The notes under the pieces: generated by a model
Told to the model about the DNA's origin: nothing
The model's database searches: none
What the model saw: only the letters and a program-made list of their open reading frames with translations
Shown here: one piece after another, positions 1-6,204 of the stretch
Position numbering within the stretch: position 1 is the first letter of the stretch
How the letters are laid out: each line of letters begins with the position of its first letter
Translations under genes and position numbers: made by a program
Source: Betaproteobacteria bacterium
GTDB lineage: Bacteria; Pseudomonadota; Gammaproteobacteria; Burkholderiales; Thiobacillaceae
DNA length: 7,295 bases
Assembly: GCA_020049245.1 (NCBI GenBank)
Contig: JAIFLB010000174.1
Location: 1 to 7,295, forward strand
Reading direction: 5' to 3'

Positions 1-2043
1 CGTGCCGATGGTCAGCGCGCCGTTCATCGAGAACTTCATGTTGCCGGTGCCGGAGGCTTCCTTGCCGGCGGTTGAAATCTGTTCCGAGAGGTCGGCGGCG
101 GGGTAGATGCACTGCGCGTTCTGGACATTGAAATCGGGCACGAAGACGACTTTCAACAGCTTGTTCACCTGTGGATCGCGGTTCACCACATCGGCCACGG
201 CATGAATTAGTTTGATGATCAGCTTAGCCATGTGATAGCCCGGTGCGGCCTTGCCACCGAAGATGAAGGTGCGCGGCGTGACCGCCAGATTCGGGCTGTT
301 TTTCAGCCGGCAATACAGGCTGATGATGTGCAGCAAATTCAGATGCTGGCGCTTGTATTCGTGGATGCGCTTGGCCTGGATGTCGAACAGCGAGGCCGGA
401 TCGACTGCGATGCCCAGCGTCTTGCCGATATGGTCGGACAGCCTGCGCTTGGCGCTGAGCTTCACTTCGCGCCAGCGCGCCCGGAAGCCGGCGTCTTCGG
501 CATAGGGTTGCAGCCGCTGCAACGAATCCAGATTGCGCAACCAGTCGTGATCGATGGTCTCTTCGATCAACGCGGTCAGCGGCGGGTTGGCCAGCGCGAT
601 GAAACGGCGCGGGGTGACGCCGTTGGTTTTGTTGCTGAATTTCTCCGGCCAGAGTTCGAAGAAGTCACGCATCACGGTTTCTTTCAGCAACGCGCTGTGT
701 AGCGCCGCGACGCCGTTGATGGCGAAACCGCCCACCGCCGCCAGATGTGCCATGCGCACTCGCCGCACCGGGCCTTCGGCGATCAGCGACATGCGCATCA
801 GGCGTTGCTCGTCGCCGAAAAAGCGCAGCCGCACTTCGTCGAGGAAGCGCTGGTTGATCTCGTAGATGATTTCGAGGTGGCGCGGCAGGATGCGCTGGAA
901 CAGATCCAGCGGCCAGGTTTCCATCGCTTCCGGCAACAGCGTGTGATTGGTGTAGGCAAAACTTTTCCGCGTGATATCCCAGGCCTGTTGCCAATTCATT
1001 GCGTGCTCGTCGAGCAGCAGGCGCATCAGCTCCGGTACGGCGATGGCGGGGTGGGTGTCGTTGAGCTGGGCGACGAACTTTTCGGCAAAGCGGCTCAGAT
1101 CGCCGGCGTCGTGCAGGACGCTGCGGATCATGTCCTGCAACGAGCAGGAGACGAAGAAATACTGTTGTTTGAGGCGAAGCTCCTTGCCGACTTCCGGTTC
1201 GTCGTTGGGGTAGAGCACCTTGGTCAGGTTTTCCGCTTCGACCATGGCGTCAACCGCGCCGAAGTAATCGCCGGCATTGAAGGCCTGGAAGTCGAAGGTA
1301 TCGCGCGCTTCCGATTTCCACAGGCGCAACAGGTTGACGTTGATCACGCCAAAACCCAGGATCGGCGTGTCGAAGGCAACGCCGTACACCGTGCTGCCGG
1401 CGATCCAGCGCACCCGATCGCGTTCCATGTCATCGACGTATTTCTCGGTGTGGCCGCCGAGCCGAACCGGGTAGCGACACTGCCGGTTGGGCAGTTCCCA
1501 CGGGTTGCCCTCGCGCAGCCAGGCGTCGGTGACTTCAACCTGCCAGCCATCCTTGATGACCTGATCGAACAGGCCGAATTCGTAGCGGATGCCGTAGCCG
1601 ATGGCGGGAATTTCCAGCGTCGCCATCGAATCCAGATAACAGGCTGCCAGCCGCCCGAGGCCGCCGTTGCCGAGACCGGGTTCCTGTTCCTGTTGCAACA
1701 GCGTGTCCAGATCGAGTCCCATGGCATGTAGCGCTTTCGCCAAGTTGTCATGCAGACCCAGATTGAGAATGTTGTTGCCCAGGTGCGGCCCAAGCAGGAA
1801 CTCGGCGGAGAAGTAGCACACTGTCCTGGCGTTGCTTTGCTTGTATTTCTCTGCCGTGTTGATGAAGCGTTCCAGCATGCGATCGCGCACGGTATGGGCC
1901 AGCGCGGTATACAGATCAACCGGCGACGCATCCTTCAGCGAACGGCCGGTGACGTAGAACAGGTTGTCGATCAACGAGCGCCGCAACGCCTCCTCGGAAC
2001 GGGCGGCGCGGGTGTGCAGGGCTCTTTCGGCGATGTCGGACAT
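1..2043 (-). CDS. glgP: Glycogen phosphorylase, C-terminus cut off by window edge
   Basis: This encodes a PLP-dependent glycogen/alpha-glucan phosphorylase (GT35), a cytosolic enzyme that removes glucose units from alpha-1,4-glucans with phosphate to give glucose-1-phosphate. The frame is open for 681 codons without a stop and runs off the left edge; bacterial members are usually about 800-840 residues, so roughly 150 are missing. Visible family motifs are GLGNGGLGRLAACYLDSM (123-140), QLNDTHPA (326-333), TNGVTPRR (473-480), KRIHEYKRQ (558-566), GGKAAPGYHMAK (596-607) and the PLP site EASGTGNMKFSMN (662-674), in which K670 should form the Schiff base. The start at 2043 gives MSDIAERAL; an in-frame TGA, the xfp stop, lies six codons upstream, so no longer start is possible without running into xfp. 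The ribosome site is weak (only GGAA nearby), which suggests translational coupling to xfp. The 18-base gap indicates an operon. The family call is very secure; preference for glycogen over maltodextrin is inferred. Confidence 0.97.
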   Translation of the reverse strand, partial: MSDIAERALHTRAARSEEALRRSLIDNLFYVTGRSLKDASPVDLYTALAHTVRDRMLERFINTAEKYKQSNARTVCYFSAEFLLGPHLGNNILNLGLHDNLAKALHAMGLDLDTLLQQEQEPGLGNGGLGRLAACYLDSMATLEIPAIGYGIRYEFGLFDQVIKDGWQVEVTDAWLREGNPWELPNRQCRYPVRLGGHTEKYVDDMERDRVRWIAGSTVYGVAFDTPILGFGVINVNLLRLWKSEARDTFDFQAFNAGDYFGAVDAMVEAENLTKVLYPNDEPEVGKELRLKQQYFFVSCSLQDMIRSVLHDAGDLSRFAEKFVAQLNDTHPAIAVPELMRLLLDEHAMNWQQAWDITRKSFAYTNHTLLPEAMETWPLDLFQRILPRHLEIIYEINQRFLDEVRLRFFGDEQRLMRMSLIAEGPVRRVRMAHLAAVGGFAINGVAALHSALLKETVMRDFFELWPEKFSNKTNGVTPRRFIALANPPLTALIEETIDHDWLRNLDSLQRLQPYAEDAGFRARWREVKLSAKRRLSDHIGKTLGIAVDPASLFDIQAKRIHEYKRQHLNLLHIISLYCRLKNSPNLAVTPRTFIFGGKAAPGYHMAKLIIKLIHAVADVVNRDPQVNKLLKVVFVPDFNVQNAQCIYPAADLSEQISTAGKEASGTGNMKFSMNGALTIGT

Positions 2044-2061
2044 GGCGATTTCCGTTGTTGA

Positions 2062-4446
2062 TCAGTAAGGCCAGACCCAGGCATCTGCCGCCGGCAGATC
2101 GACGCCGTTTTCATAGGCGTAATTGCGGCATTCGATCTGCATGTCGCGCAGCTTTTCCTTGACGTGCGCGCCGGCCACCCGCAGCGACGGGATGCGGTCG
2201 ATGACGTCGATGGCCAGGCTGAAGCGGTCGATTTCGTTCTGGATCGCCAGTTCCAGCGGCGTGTTGATGCTGCCCTTTTCCTTGTAGCCGCGCACATGCA
2301 TGTTGGCGTGGTTGTGGCGGCGATAGGCGAGGCGGTGGATCAGCCAGGGATAGCCGTGGAAGTTGAAGATCACCGGTTTGTCGAGCGTGAACAGGCTGTC
2401 GAAATCCTTGTCGCTCAGACCGTGCGGGTGCTCGCTGGCCGGGGTCAGCTTGTACAGATCAACGACGTTGACGAAACGCACTTTCAGGTCGGGGAAGTTC
2501 TCGCGCAGCAGCACGGTCGCCGCCAGCGCTTCCTTGGTCGGAATGTCGCCGGCGCTGGCCATCACCACATCCGGTTCCTGGCCGGCGTCGTTGCTGGCCC
2601 ACTCCCAGATGCCGATGCCCTTGGTGCAATGTTTGATCGCCGCGTCCATGTCCAGATACTGCAAGTGCTTCTGCTTGTCGCAGACGATGACGTTGATGTA
2701 ATCGGTGCTGTTCAGGCAGTGCGCGGCGGTGGCCAGCAGCGTGTTGACGTCGGCCGGCAGATAGATGCGGGTGACTTCCGGGCTCTTGTTCACCACCACG
2801 TCGAGGAAGCCCGGATCTTGATGGGTGAAACCGTTGTGATCCTGCCGCCAGACGGTGGAGGTGATCAGCAGATTGAGCGATGAAACCGGGGCGCGCCACG
2901 GCACGTCCTTCGACATCGCCAGCCACTTGGCGTGCTGGTTGAACATCGAGTCGATGACGTGGACGAAGGCTTCGTAGGTCGAGAAGAAGCCGTGCCGGCC
3001 GGACAGCAGATAGCCTTCCAGCCAGCCTTCCAGCGTGTGTTCCGACAACATTTCCATGACCCGGCCGTCGGGTGACAACTCGCTGCCGCCGGCGTCTTCC
3101 GGGTAGATCTCTGCCAGCCAGGTCTTCTTGCTGACTTCGTAGATATTGTCGAGTTTGTTGGAGGCGTTCTCGTCCGGGCCGAAGACGCGGAAGTTGTGCA
3201 TGTTCTGCGCCATGGTGTCACGCAGGAACTTGCCCAGCGGGCGGGTGTTTTCCGCCGTGGATTTGCCGGGGCCGGGCAGAACGGCGGCGTAGTCGCGGAA
3301 ATCCGGCAGGCGCAGCGCACGCCGCAGCAGGCCGCCGTTGGCATGCGGGTTGGCGCTCATGCGGCGCGCGCCCTTCGGCGCCAACGCCTTCAGTTCGGCT
3401 TGTAAACAGCCGTTTTCGTCAAACAGGGTTTCCGGCGCGTAGCTGTGCAGCCAGGCTTCAAGTTGCTGTAGATGCGCCGGGTTGCCGCGCACATCGGAAA
3501 TGGGCACCTGATGCGAGCGCCAGAAGCCCTCCACCTTCTTGCCATCCACTTCAACCGGGCCGGTCCAGCCCTTCGGCGAACGCAACACGATCATCGGCCA
3601 GCGCGGGCGGCCGGGAACGCCGCTGCTGCGGGCTTCGCTTTGTACGCGGCGGATTTCCAGCACGCACTGCTCCAGCACTTCGGCCATCCGCGCGTGCATG
3701 GTCATCGGATCGGAGCCCTCGACGAAATACGGCGTCCAGCCATAGCCCTTGAACAGGTTTTCCAGTTCTTCGTGCGAGATGCGCGCGAGGATGGTCGGGT
3801 TGTTGATCTTGTAACCATTGAGGTGAAGGATCGGCAGCACCGCGCCATCGCGGATCGGGTTGAGAAATTTGTTGGAATGCCAGGAGGTGGCCAGCGGCGC
3901 TGTTTCCGCTTCGCCATCGCCGACCATCACCGCCACCAGCAGGTCCGGGTTGTCGTAGGCGGCGCCGAACGCGTGCGACACGCTGTAACCGAGTTCGCCG
4001 CCTTCATGGATCGAGCCCGGTGTTTCCGGTGTGCAGTGGCTGCCGATGCCACCGGGGAAGGAGAATTCCTTGAAGAACTGGCGCATGCCTTCCACATCCT
4101 CGCTCTTGTTCGGATACACCTCGCTGTAGAAGCCTTCCAGATAGGCCGGCGCCAGAATGCCGGGCGCGCCATGTCCGGGGCCGGCCATGAAGATGGTGTC
4201 CAGGTCGTACTTGTTGATCAGCCGGTTCAGATGCACCCAGGCAAAGCTCAAACCGGGACTCGCGCCCCAATGGCCGAGCAGGCGGCGCTTGACGTGTTCG
4301 GGTTGCAACGGCTCGCGCAGCAGCGGGTTGTCGCGCAGGAAGATCATGCCCGCTGCCAGGTAATTGCAGGCGCTCCAGTAGGCGTTGATCTTTTTCAGAT
4401 CCTCGCTGCTTAGCGAGGTATCACTATTCTGGACGGTCGCATTCAT
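2062..4446 (-). CDS. xfp: Xylulose-5-phosphate/fructose-6-phosphate phosphoketolase
   Basis: This encodes a thiamine-diphosphate phosphoketolase that splits xylulose-5-phosphate (and in many members fructose-6-phosphate) with phosphate, giving acetyl-phosphate plus glyceraldehyde-3-phosphate (or erythrose-4-phosphate). It is cytosolic. At 794 residues it has normal full length. Motifs in order: GHWG (58-61), GPGHGAPG (89-96), [11 protein letters not shown] (135-145), EGGELGY (148-154), the cofactor/metal motif GDGEAET (176-182), FGPDE (422-426), [11 protein letters not shown] (468-478, probably carrying the catalytic glutamate by analogy with transketolase), [12 protein letters not shown] (483-494), [10 protein letters not shown] (537-546) and a C-terminus ending in WVWPY. 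I chose ATG 4446 because AGGAAGG lies seven bases upstream; the in-frame ATG at 4488 lacks such a site. The residue after GDGEAET is Ala183 where Gly is usual. glgP follows closely, and acetate kinase on the same strand at the right edge would use its product. Whether it prefers X5P or F6P cannot be read from sequence. Confidence 0.97.
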   Translation of the reverse strand: MNATVQNSDTSLSSEDLKKINAYWSACNYLAAGMIFLRDNPLLREPLQPEHVKRRLLGHWGASPGLSFAWVHLNRLINKYDLDTIFMAGPGHGAPGILAPAYLEGFYSEVYPNKSEDVEGMRQFFKEFSFPGGIGSHCTPETPGSIHEGGELGYSVSHAFGAAYDNPDLLVAVMVGDGEAETAPLATSWHSNKFLNPIRDGAVLPILHLNGYKINNPTILARISHEELENLFKGYGWTPYFVEGSDPMTMHARMAEVLEQCVLEIRRVQSEARSSGVPGRPRWPMIVLRSPKGWTGPVEVDGKKVEGFWRSHQVPISDVRGNPAHLQQLEAWLHSYAPETLFDENGCLQAELKALAPKGARRMSANPHANGGLLRRALRLPDFRDYAAVLPGPGKSTAENTRPLGKFLRDTMAQNMHNFRVFGPDENASNKLDNIYEVSKKTWLAEIYPEDAGGSELSPDGRVMEMLSEHTLEGWLEGYLLSGRHGFFSTYEAFVHVIDSMFNQHAKWLAMSKDVPWRAPVSSLNLLITSTVWRQDHNGFTHQDPGFLDVVVNKSPEVTRIYLPADVNTLLATAAHCLNSTDYINVIVCDKQKHLQYLDMDAAIKHCTKGIGIWEWASNDAGQEPDVVMASAGDIPTKEALAATVLLRENFPDLKVRFVNVVDLYKLTPASEHPHGLSDKDFDSLFTLDKPVIFNFHGYPWLIHRLAYRRHNHANMHVRGYKEKGSINTPLELAIQNEIDRFSLAIDVIDRIPSLRVAGAHVKEKLRDMQIECRNYAYENGVDLPAADAWVWPY

Positions 4447-4453
4447 CGGTTTT

Positions 4454-4460
4454 CCTTCCT
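4454..4460 (-). promoter_or_regulatory. Ribosome binding site of xfp
   Basis: Read on the minus strand this is AGGAAGG, a strong Shine-Dalgarno sequence seven bases before ATG 4446. It decides the start of the phosphoketolase gene against the upstream in-frame ATG at 4488, which would add 14 residues that do not resemble the family N-terminus. Confidence 0.8.
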
Positions 4461-4500
4461 GGCAGGTTGAAAGTGAGGCGCCCCCCATTCTTCGCCGCCA

Positions 4501-4528
4501 AGATTACAAATTTGCTGCTGTCGATCAA
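4501..4528 (-). promoter_or_regulatory. Possible sigma-70 promoter of xfp-glgP
   Basis: On the minus strand TTGATC (4528-4523) and TAATCT (4506-4501) are separated by 16 bases, an acceptable -35/-10 pair. A transcript would start near 4494 and carry a leader of about 48 bases before the xfp start. The boxes are imperfect and found by eye, so this is only a candidate. It lies in the divergent gap, where an xfp promoter is expected. Confidence 0.35.
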
Positions 4529-4551
4529 GCGGAGTGCAGCCAATCAAATTC

Positions 4552-4580
4552 TTAGGTTGGGCCAAGCGAGGCGGGCCCAT
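4552..4580. repeat. REP-like hairpin element in the divergent gap
   Basis: TGGGCC (4558-4563) and GGCCCA (4574-4579) form a perfect six-base stem around a ten-base loop, preceded by TTAGGT. The form TAGGTTGGGC...GCGAGGC...GCCCA resembles the short GC-rich palindromic intergenic repeats (TAGGTTGGGC...GCCCAAC type) scattered through many proteobacterial genomes. Membership in a dispersed family is inferred from resemblance only; there is one copy in this window. There is no following T-run, so a rho-independent terminator is unlikely. Confidence 0.35.
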
Positions 4581-4615
4581 CGATGCACGGTTCCGTTGCG
4601 CTTCCTGGTCTAGCG

Positions 4616-4639
4616 TATAAACTGTTTATATCGTTTATC
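4616..4639 (+). promoter_or_regulatory. AT-rich palindrome in the promoter region of the RHH gene
   Basis: TATAAACTGTTTATA (4616-4630) is a perfect 15-base palindrome with a single central T. It is followed by a further copy of its right half-site, GTTTATC (4633-4639), in direct orientation nine bases on from GTTTATA (4624). The segment is sharply AT-rich in a GC-rich neighbourhood and sits 13-20 bases before the ribosome site of the DNA-binding protein gene at 4658. TATAAA or TTATAT could serve as a -10 element, but no clear -35 is visible. The arrangement would suit an operator for a dimeric regulator, perhaps the gene's own ribbon-helix-helix product; that role is inference. Confidence 0.5.
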
Positions 4640-4643
4640 AAAC

Positions 4644-4649
4644 AAGGAG
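4644..4649 (+). promoter_or_regulatory. Ribosome binding site of the RHH-domain gene
   Basis: AAGGAG lies eight bases before ATG 4658 but only two before ATG 4652. The spacing favours initiation at 4658 (MAIRKV) over 4652 (MIMAIRKV) and over the distant in-frame ATG at 4583, which has no ribosome site and lies upstream of the AT-rich promoter region. Confidence 0.75.
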
Positions 4650-4657
4650 CGATGATT

Positions 4658-5215
4658 ATGGCTATCCGTAAAGTATCCAAAGAAGTCACGAAAATCGAGA
4701 CAAGCGAAATCTCTGCAGTCGCACGCGAGATACCGGTGGCGAAGCCTGCGGCGGTAAAACCTCCTAGCACGCGCGCGGCGAAGGTCGTCAAGCTTGTGTC
4801 GAGCCCGGAAGTCAAACCGGCTCCTGTCGCGGTCAAGACACCACCCAAAACGTCACCCAAAACGTCACCGAAAACGCCACCCAAGCCGCGTGCAACGCGT
4901 GCCGCGAAGCAGGTGACTGAATCCGCCGCAGCACCCGAACAGGCCCAAGCGGCCGAACCAGCCAAACCATCCAAACCGGCCAAGATCAAGCGTGCCAAGT
5001 TGGTGCGTGACAGTTTCACGATGCCGGAAGCGGAACACGCGCTCATCGCCGGGCTGAAGAAACGCTGCCTGAATCTGGGCGTGGCGGCGAAGAAGAGCGA
5101 AGTCTTGCGTGCCGCGCTGGCGGTTCTGGCGCGGCTGAGTGATGCCGAGGCGGCGGCGGCGATCCAGGCGCTGGCGCCGATCAAGACCGGCAGACCGGCG
5201 AAGGGCGCCAAGTAA
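4658..5215 (+). CDS. Lys/Ala/Pro-rich protein with C-terminal ribbon-helix-helix-like domain
   Basis: This 185-residue basic protein has two parts. Residues 1-112 are low-complexity and probably disordered, rich in Lys, Ala, Pro, Thr and Ser, with four tandem TPPK/TSPK units at 61-76 like the S/TPKK DNA-binding motifs of histone H1. Residues 113-160 look like a ribbon-helix-helix fold: a short strand VRDSFTMP (116-123), a helix around 124-139, a turn LGVAAKK and a second helix KKSEVLRAALAVLARL (145-160). The tail IKTGRPAKGAK (175-185) contains GRP flanked by Lys, resembling an AT-hook core. I recall related hypothetical proteins with a similar KKSEVLRA...IKTGRP end in proteobacteria, but no established name. 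A DNA-binding or nucleoid-associated role is inferred, as is autoregulation through the palindrome at 4616-4630. The peptidase gene follows after 66 bases on the same strand and may be co-transcribed. Existence as a gene is likely; function is unproven. Confidence 0.85.
   Translation: MAIRKVSKEVTKIETSEISAVAREIPVAKPAAVKPPSTRAAKVVKLVSSPEVKPAPVAVKTPPKTSPKTSPKTPPKPRATRAAKQVTESAAAPEQAQAAEPAKPSKPAKIKRAKLVRDSFTMPEAEHALIAGLKKRCLNLGVAAKKSEVLRAALAVLARLSDAEAAAAIQALAPIKTGRPAKGAK
4838..4885 (+). repeat. Four 12-base tandem repeats encoding TPPK/TSPK units
   Basis: Four consecutive 12-base units of the type ACGTCACCCAAA encode TPPK, TSPK, TSPK and TPPK in frame. The two middle units differ by one base, and the outer ones by a few. 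Because the unit is a multiple of three, copy-number change would keep the frame, so the linker length may vary between strains. Confidence 0.85.
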
Positions 5216-5269
5216 ACACACCGCGCGGGCGATAGCGTAGCGGGCGGTCAACCCGCGATGACAGTGGGC

Positions 5270-5277
5270 AAAGGGGG
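5270..5277 (+). promoter_or_regulatory. Ribosome binding site of the M48 peptidase gene
   Basis: AAAGGGGG lies four bases before ATG 5282. It is purine-rich and close to the start, and supports that start over ATG 5258. No separate promoter is evident in the 66-base gap, which suggests read-through from the upstream gene. Confidence 0.5.
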
Positions 5278-5281
5278 CACG

Positions 5282-6016
5282 ATGTTCAAGTTTGCTTGCA
5301 ATCCGTCCAGACCAGCAATCCGGCGAGGGGTTGCGGGGTTCCTGCTGGTCTGCGCCGGCTTTTCCAGCCGGATCGCCGCGCCGGCACCGGCAGACTGGTT
5401 CCCCGATCCGCCGACGTTGCGGCACTATGTCTGGCGCTACCAGCCCTGCCTTACCTGTGAAACCTCTGCCGTACCGCCTGCATGGCTGCGGATGGCTGAG
5501 CTGGCCGGGCTGCAAACGCTGCGCATTTTCCATTCCTCTGACGAAACCTTTGGTCCGGCCTATTCCGCTGCGCCCGATGTCATCGTGCTGACGCCTTCCG
5601 CCCTCAAGCTGCAGGCGTGCCAGCTTGCTTTCGTCGTCGGACATGAAATCGTCCACATCGCGCAGCGCCATTTCGACGAAGACGCCAACGCGCTGTCGGT
5701 GTTCTCCGGCATGCCGGGCAACTGGACCGAACGCGGCGAGGATGCCATGCAACTGAGCGAGGGAAATTTCGGGCTGGCTCTGCGCGTTTCACACTTGTGG
5801 CAAGCGCAGGAACAGGAAGCCGACTGGATCGGCGCGCTGCTATCGGCGCAGGCCAGCGGTTGCAGCATCGAATCCGGCGCGCTGGCGTATTTACGGCAGG
5901 AGATCGAAGCCGGCGGCGGTGTTGCGGCCGCTCACGCACCCAGTATGGAACGCATCCGGCAACTGTTGCCCTTTGCGGACTCGGCGAAGCGCCTGGTCGA
6001 GCTGGAGCCGCGCTGA
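5282..6016 (+). CDS. Small exported M48-type zinc metallopeptidase
   Basis: This 244-residue protein has the zinc-peptidase motif HEIVH (121-125) in the context VVGHEIVHIAQRH and the downstream EQEAD (177-181), where E177 should be the third zinc ligand, as in the BepA/Oma1-like branch of family M48. A late APSMERIRQL (219-228) resembles the family's H-P-S...RI segment. The N-terminus has a basic stretch RPAIRR, a hydrophobic core VAGFLLVCAGF (17-27) and a possible signal-peptidase site after APA (35-37), so export to the periplasm is likely. There is no proper lipobox: the residue before C24 is Val. I chose ATG 5282 because GGGGG at 5273-5277 precedes it closely, while the in-frame ATG at 5258 has no ribosome site. 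There is a CxxC pair (C56, C59) in PCLTC before the catalytic domain. No TPR domain follows, unlike BepA. Substrate is unknown; a role in envelope protein quality control is a family-based guess. Confidence 0.88.
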   Translation: MFKFACNPSRPAIRRGVAGFLLVCAGFSSRIAAPAPADWFPDPPTLRHYVWRYQPCLTCETSAVPPAWLRMAELAGLQTLRIFHSSDETFGPAYSAAPDVIVLTPSALKLQACQLAFVVGHEIVHIAQRHFDEDANALSVFSGMPGNWTERGEDAMQLSEGNFGLALRVSHLWQAQEQEADWIGALLSAQASGCSIESGALAYLRQEIEAGGGVAAAHAPSMERIRQLLPFADSAKRLVELEPR

Positions 6017-6073
6017 TTTGTTGTCAGATCTACTGCCACACTCGCTGCCGCCTTGATATCTGGCGCATGGTGG

Positions 6074-6106
6074 TGTCATCTGGTTGTCATGTATTTGTCA
6101 TATATG
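6074..6106 (+). promoter_or_regulatory. Triple PhoB (Pho) box upstream of ppk2
   Basis: TGTCAT occurs at 6074, 6085 and 6096, exactly 11 bases apart, with the intervening five bases becoming increasingly AT-rich (CTGGT, GTATT, ATATG). The classical Pho box is two or more 11-base direct repeats of TGTCA plus an AT-rich spacer, each pair bound by a PhoB dimer in place of a -35 element. A weak -10-like CATAGA (6110-6115) follows. The site is on the coding strand of ppk2, about 99 bases before its start, so induction under phosphate limitation is the natural reading. The repeat pattern is seen directly; PhoB binding is inferred. Confidence 0.75.
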
Positions 6107-6154
6107 CCGCATAGAGTGAGTTCTTTCGCTATCGCTCTGAGTTCGCCCGAAACA

Positions 6155-6176
6155 ACCCGGGCGTGCGCCGCCGGGT
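6155..6176 (+). other. GC-rich hairpin in the ppk2 leader
   Basis: ACCCGG (6155-6160) pairs with CCGGGT (6171-6176) across a ten-base GC-rich loop, within the untranslated leader between the Pho box and the ppk2 ribosome site. There is no T-run after it, so it is not an intrinsic terminator. It may influence translation or be incidental in GC-rich DNA. Confidence 0.3.
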
Positions 6177-6194
6177 AGCGTTTCAGCCGCCGAC

Positions 6195-6200
6195 AAGGAA
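6195..6200 (+). promoter_or_regulatory. Ribosome binding site of ppk2
   Basis: AAGGAA lies four bases before ATG 6205. It favours this start over the in-frame ATG at 6163, which sits inside the leader hairpin region and has no ribosome site. Confidence 0.65.
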
Positions 6201-6204
6201 TGTC

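Noticed and set aside
745..1731. Long open frame of 328 codons on the plus strand
   Set aside because: It lies wholly antisense to glgP, whose minus-strand translation matches the family throughout. Long antisense frames are common in GC-rich coding DNA, and this one has no recognisable motif.
2164..2883. Open frame of 239 codons on the plus strand opposite xfp
   Set aside because: It is a shadow of the conserved C-terminal half of phosphoketolase.
3472..4413. Open frame of 313 codons on the plus strand opposite xfp
   Set aside because: It is the antisense shadow of the phosphoketolase gene, with an Ala/Arg/Val/His-rich composition typical of shadows and no ribosome site or known domain.
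4447..4488. Longer phosphoketolase start at 4488
   Set aside because: It would place the strong AGGAAGG ribosome site inside the coding region and add 14 residues unlike the family N-terminus.
4583..4657. Upstream starts (4583, 4652) for the RHH-domain gene
   Set aside because: The 4583 start lies upstream of the AT-rich promoter region and has no ribosome site; 4652 is only two bases from AAGGAG. ATG 4658 has the right spacing.
5240..5256. GCGGG/CCCGC hairpin between the RHH and M48 genes as a terminator
   Set aside because: It has only a five-base stem and no T-run, so it is more likely incidental. The two genes may be co-transcribed.
5300..5353. Lipoprotein signal at C24 of the M48 peptidase
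   Set aside because: The residues before the Cys are Leu-Leu-Val, and Val directly before Cys does not fit a lipobox. A standard Sec signal peptide is a better reading.
4865..5752. Minus-strand open frame of 295 codons spanning the RHH and M48 genes
   Set aside because: It crosses two well-supported plus-strand genes and their gap, and its translation shows no family features.
6022..6026. A further TGTCA upstream of the Pho box
   Set aside because: It lies 52 bases before the first repeat, out of phase with the 11-base spacing, and directly after the peptidase stop.
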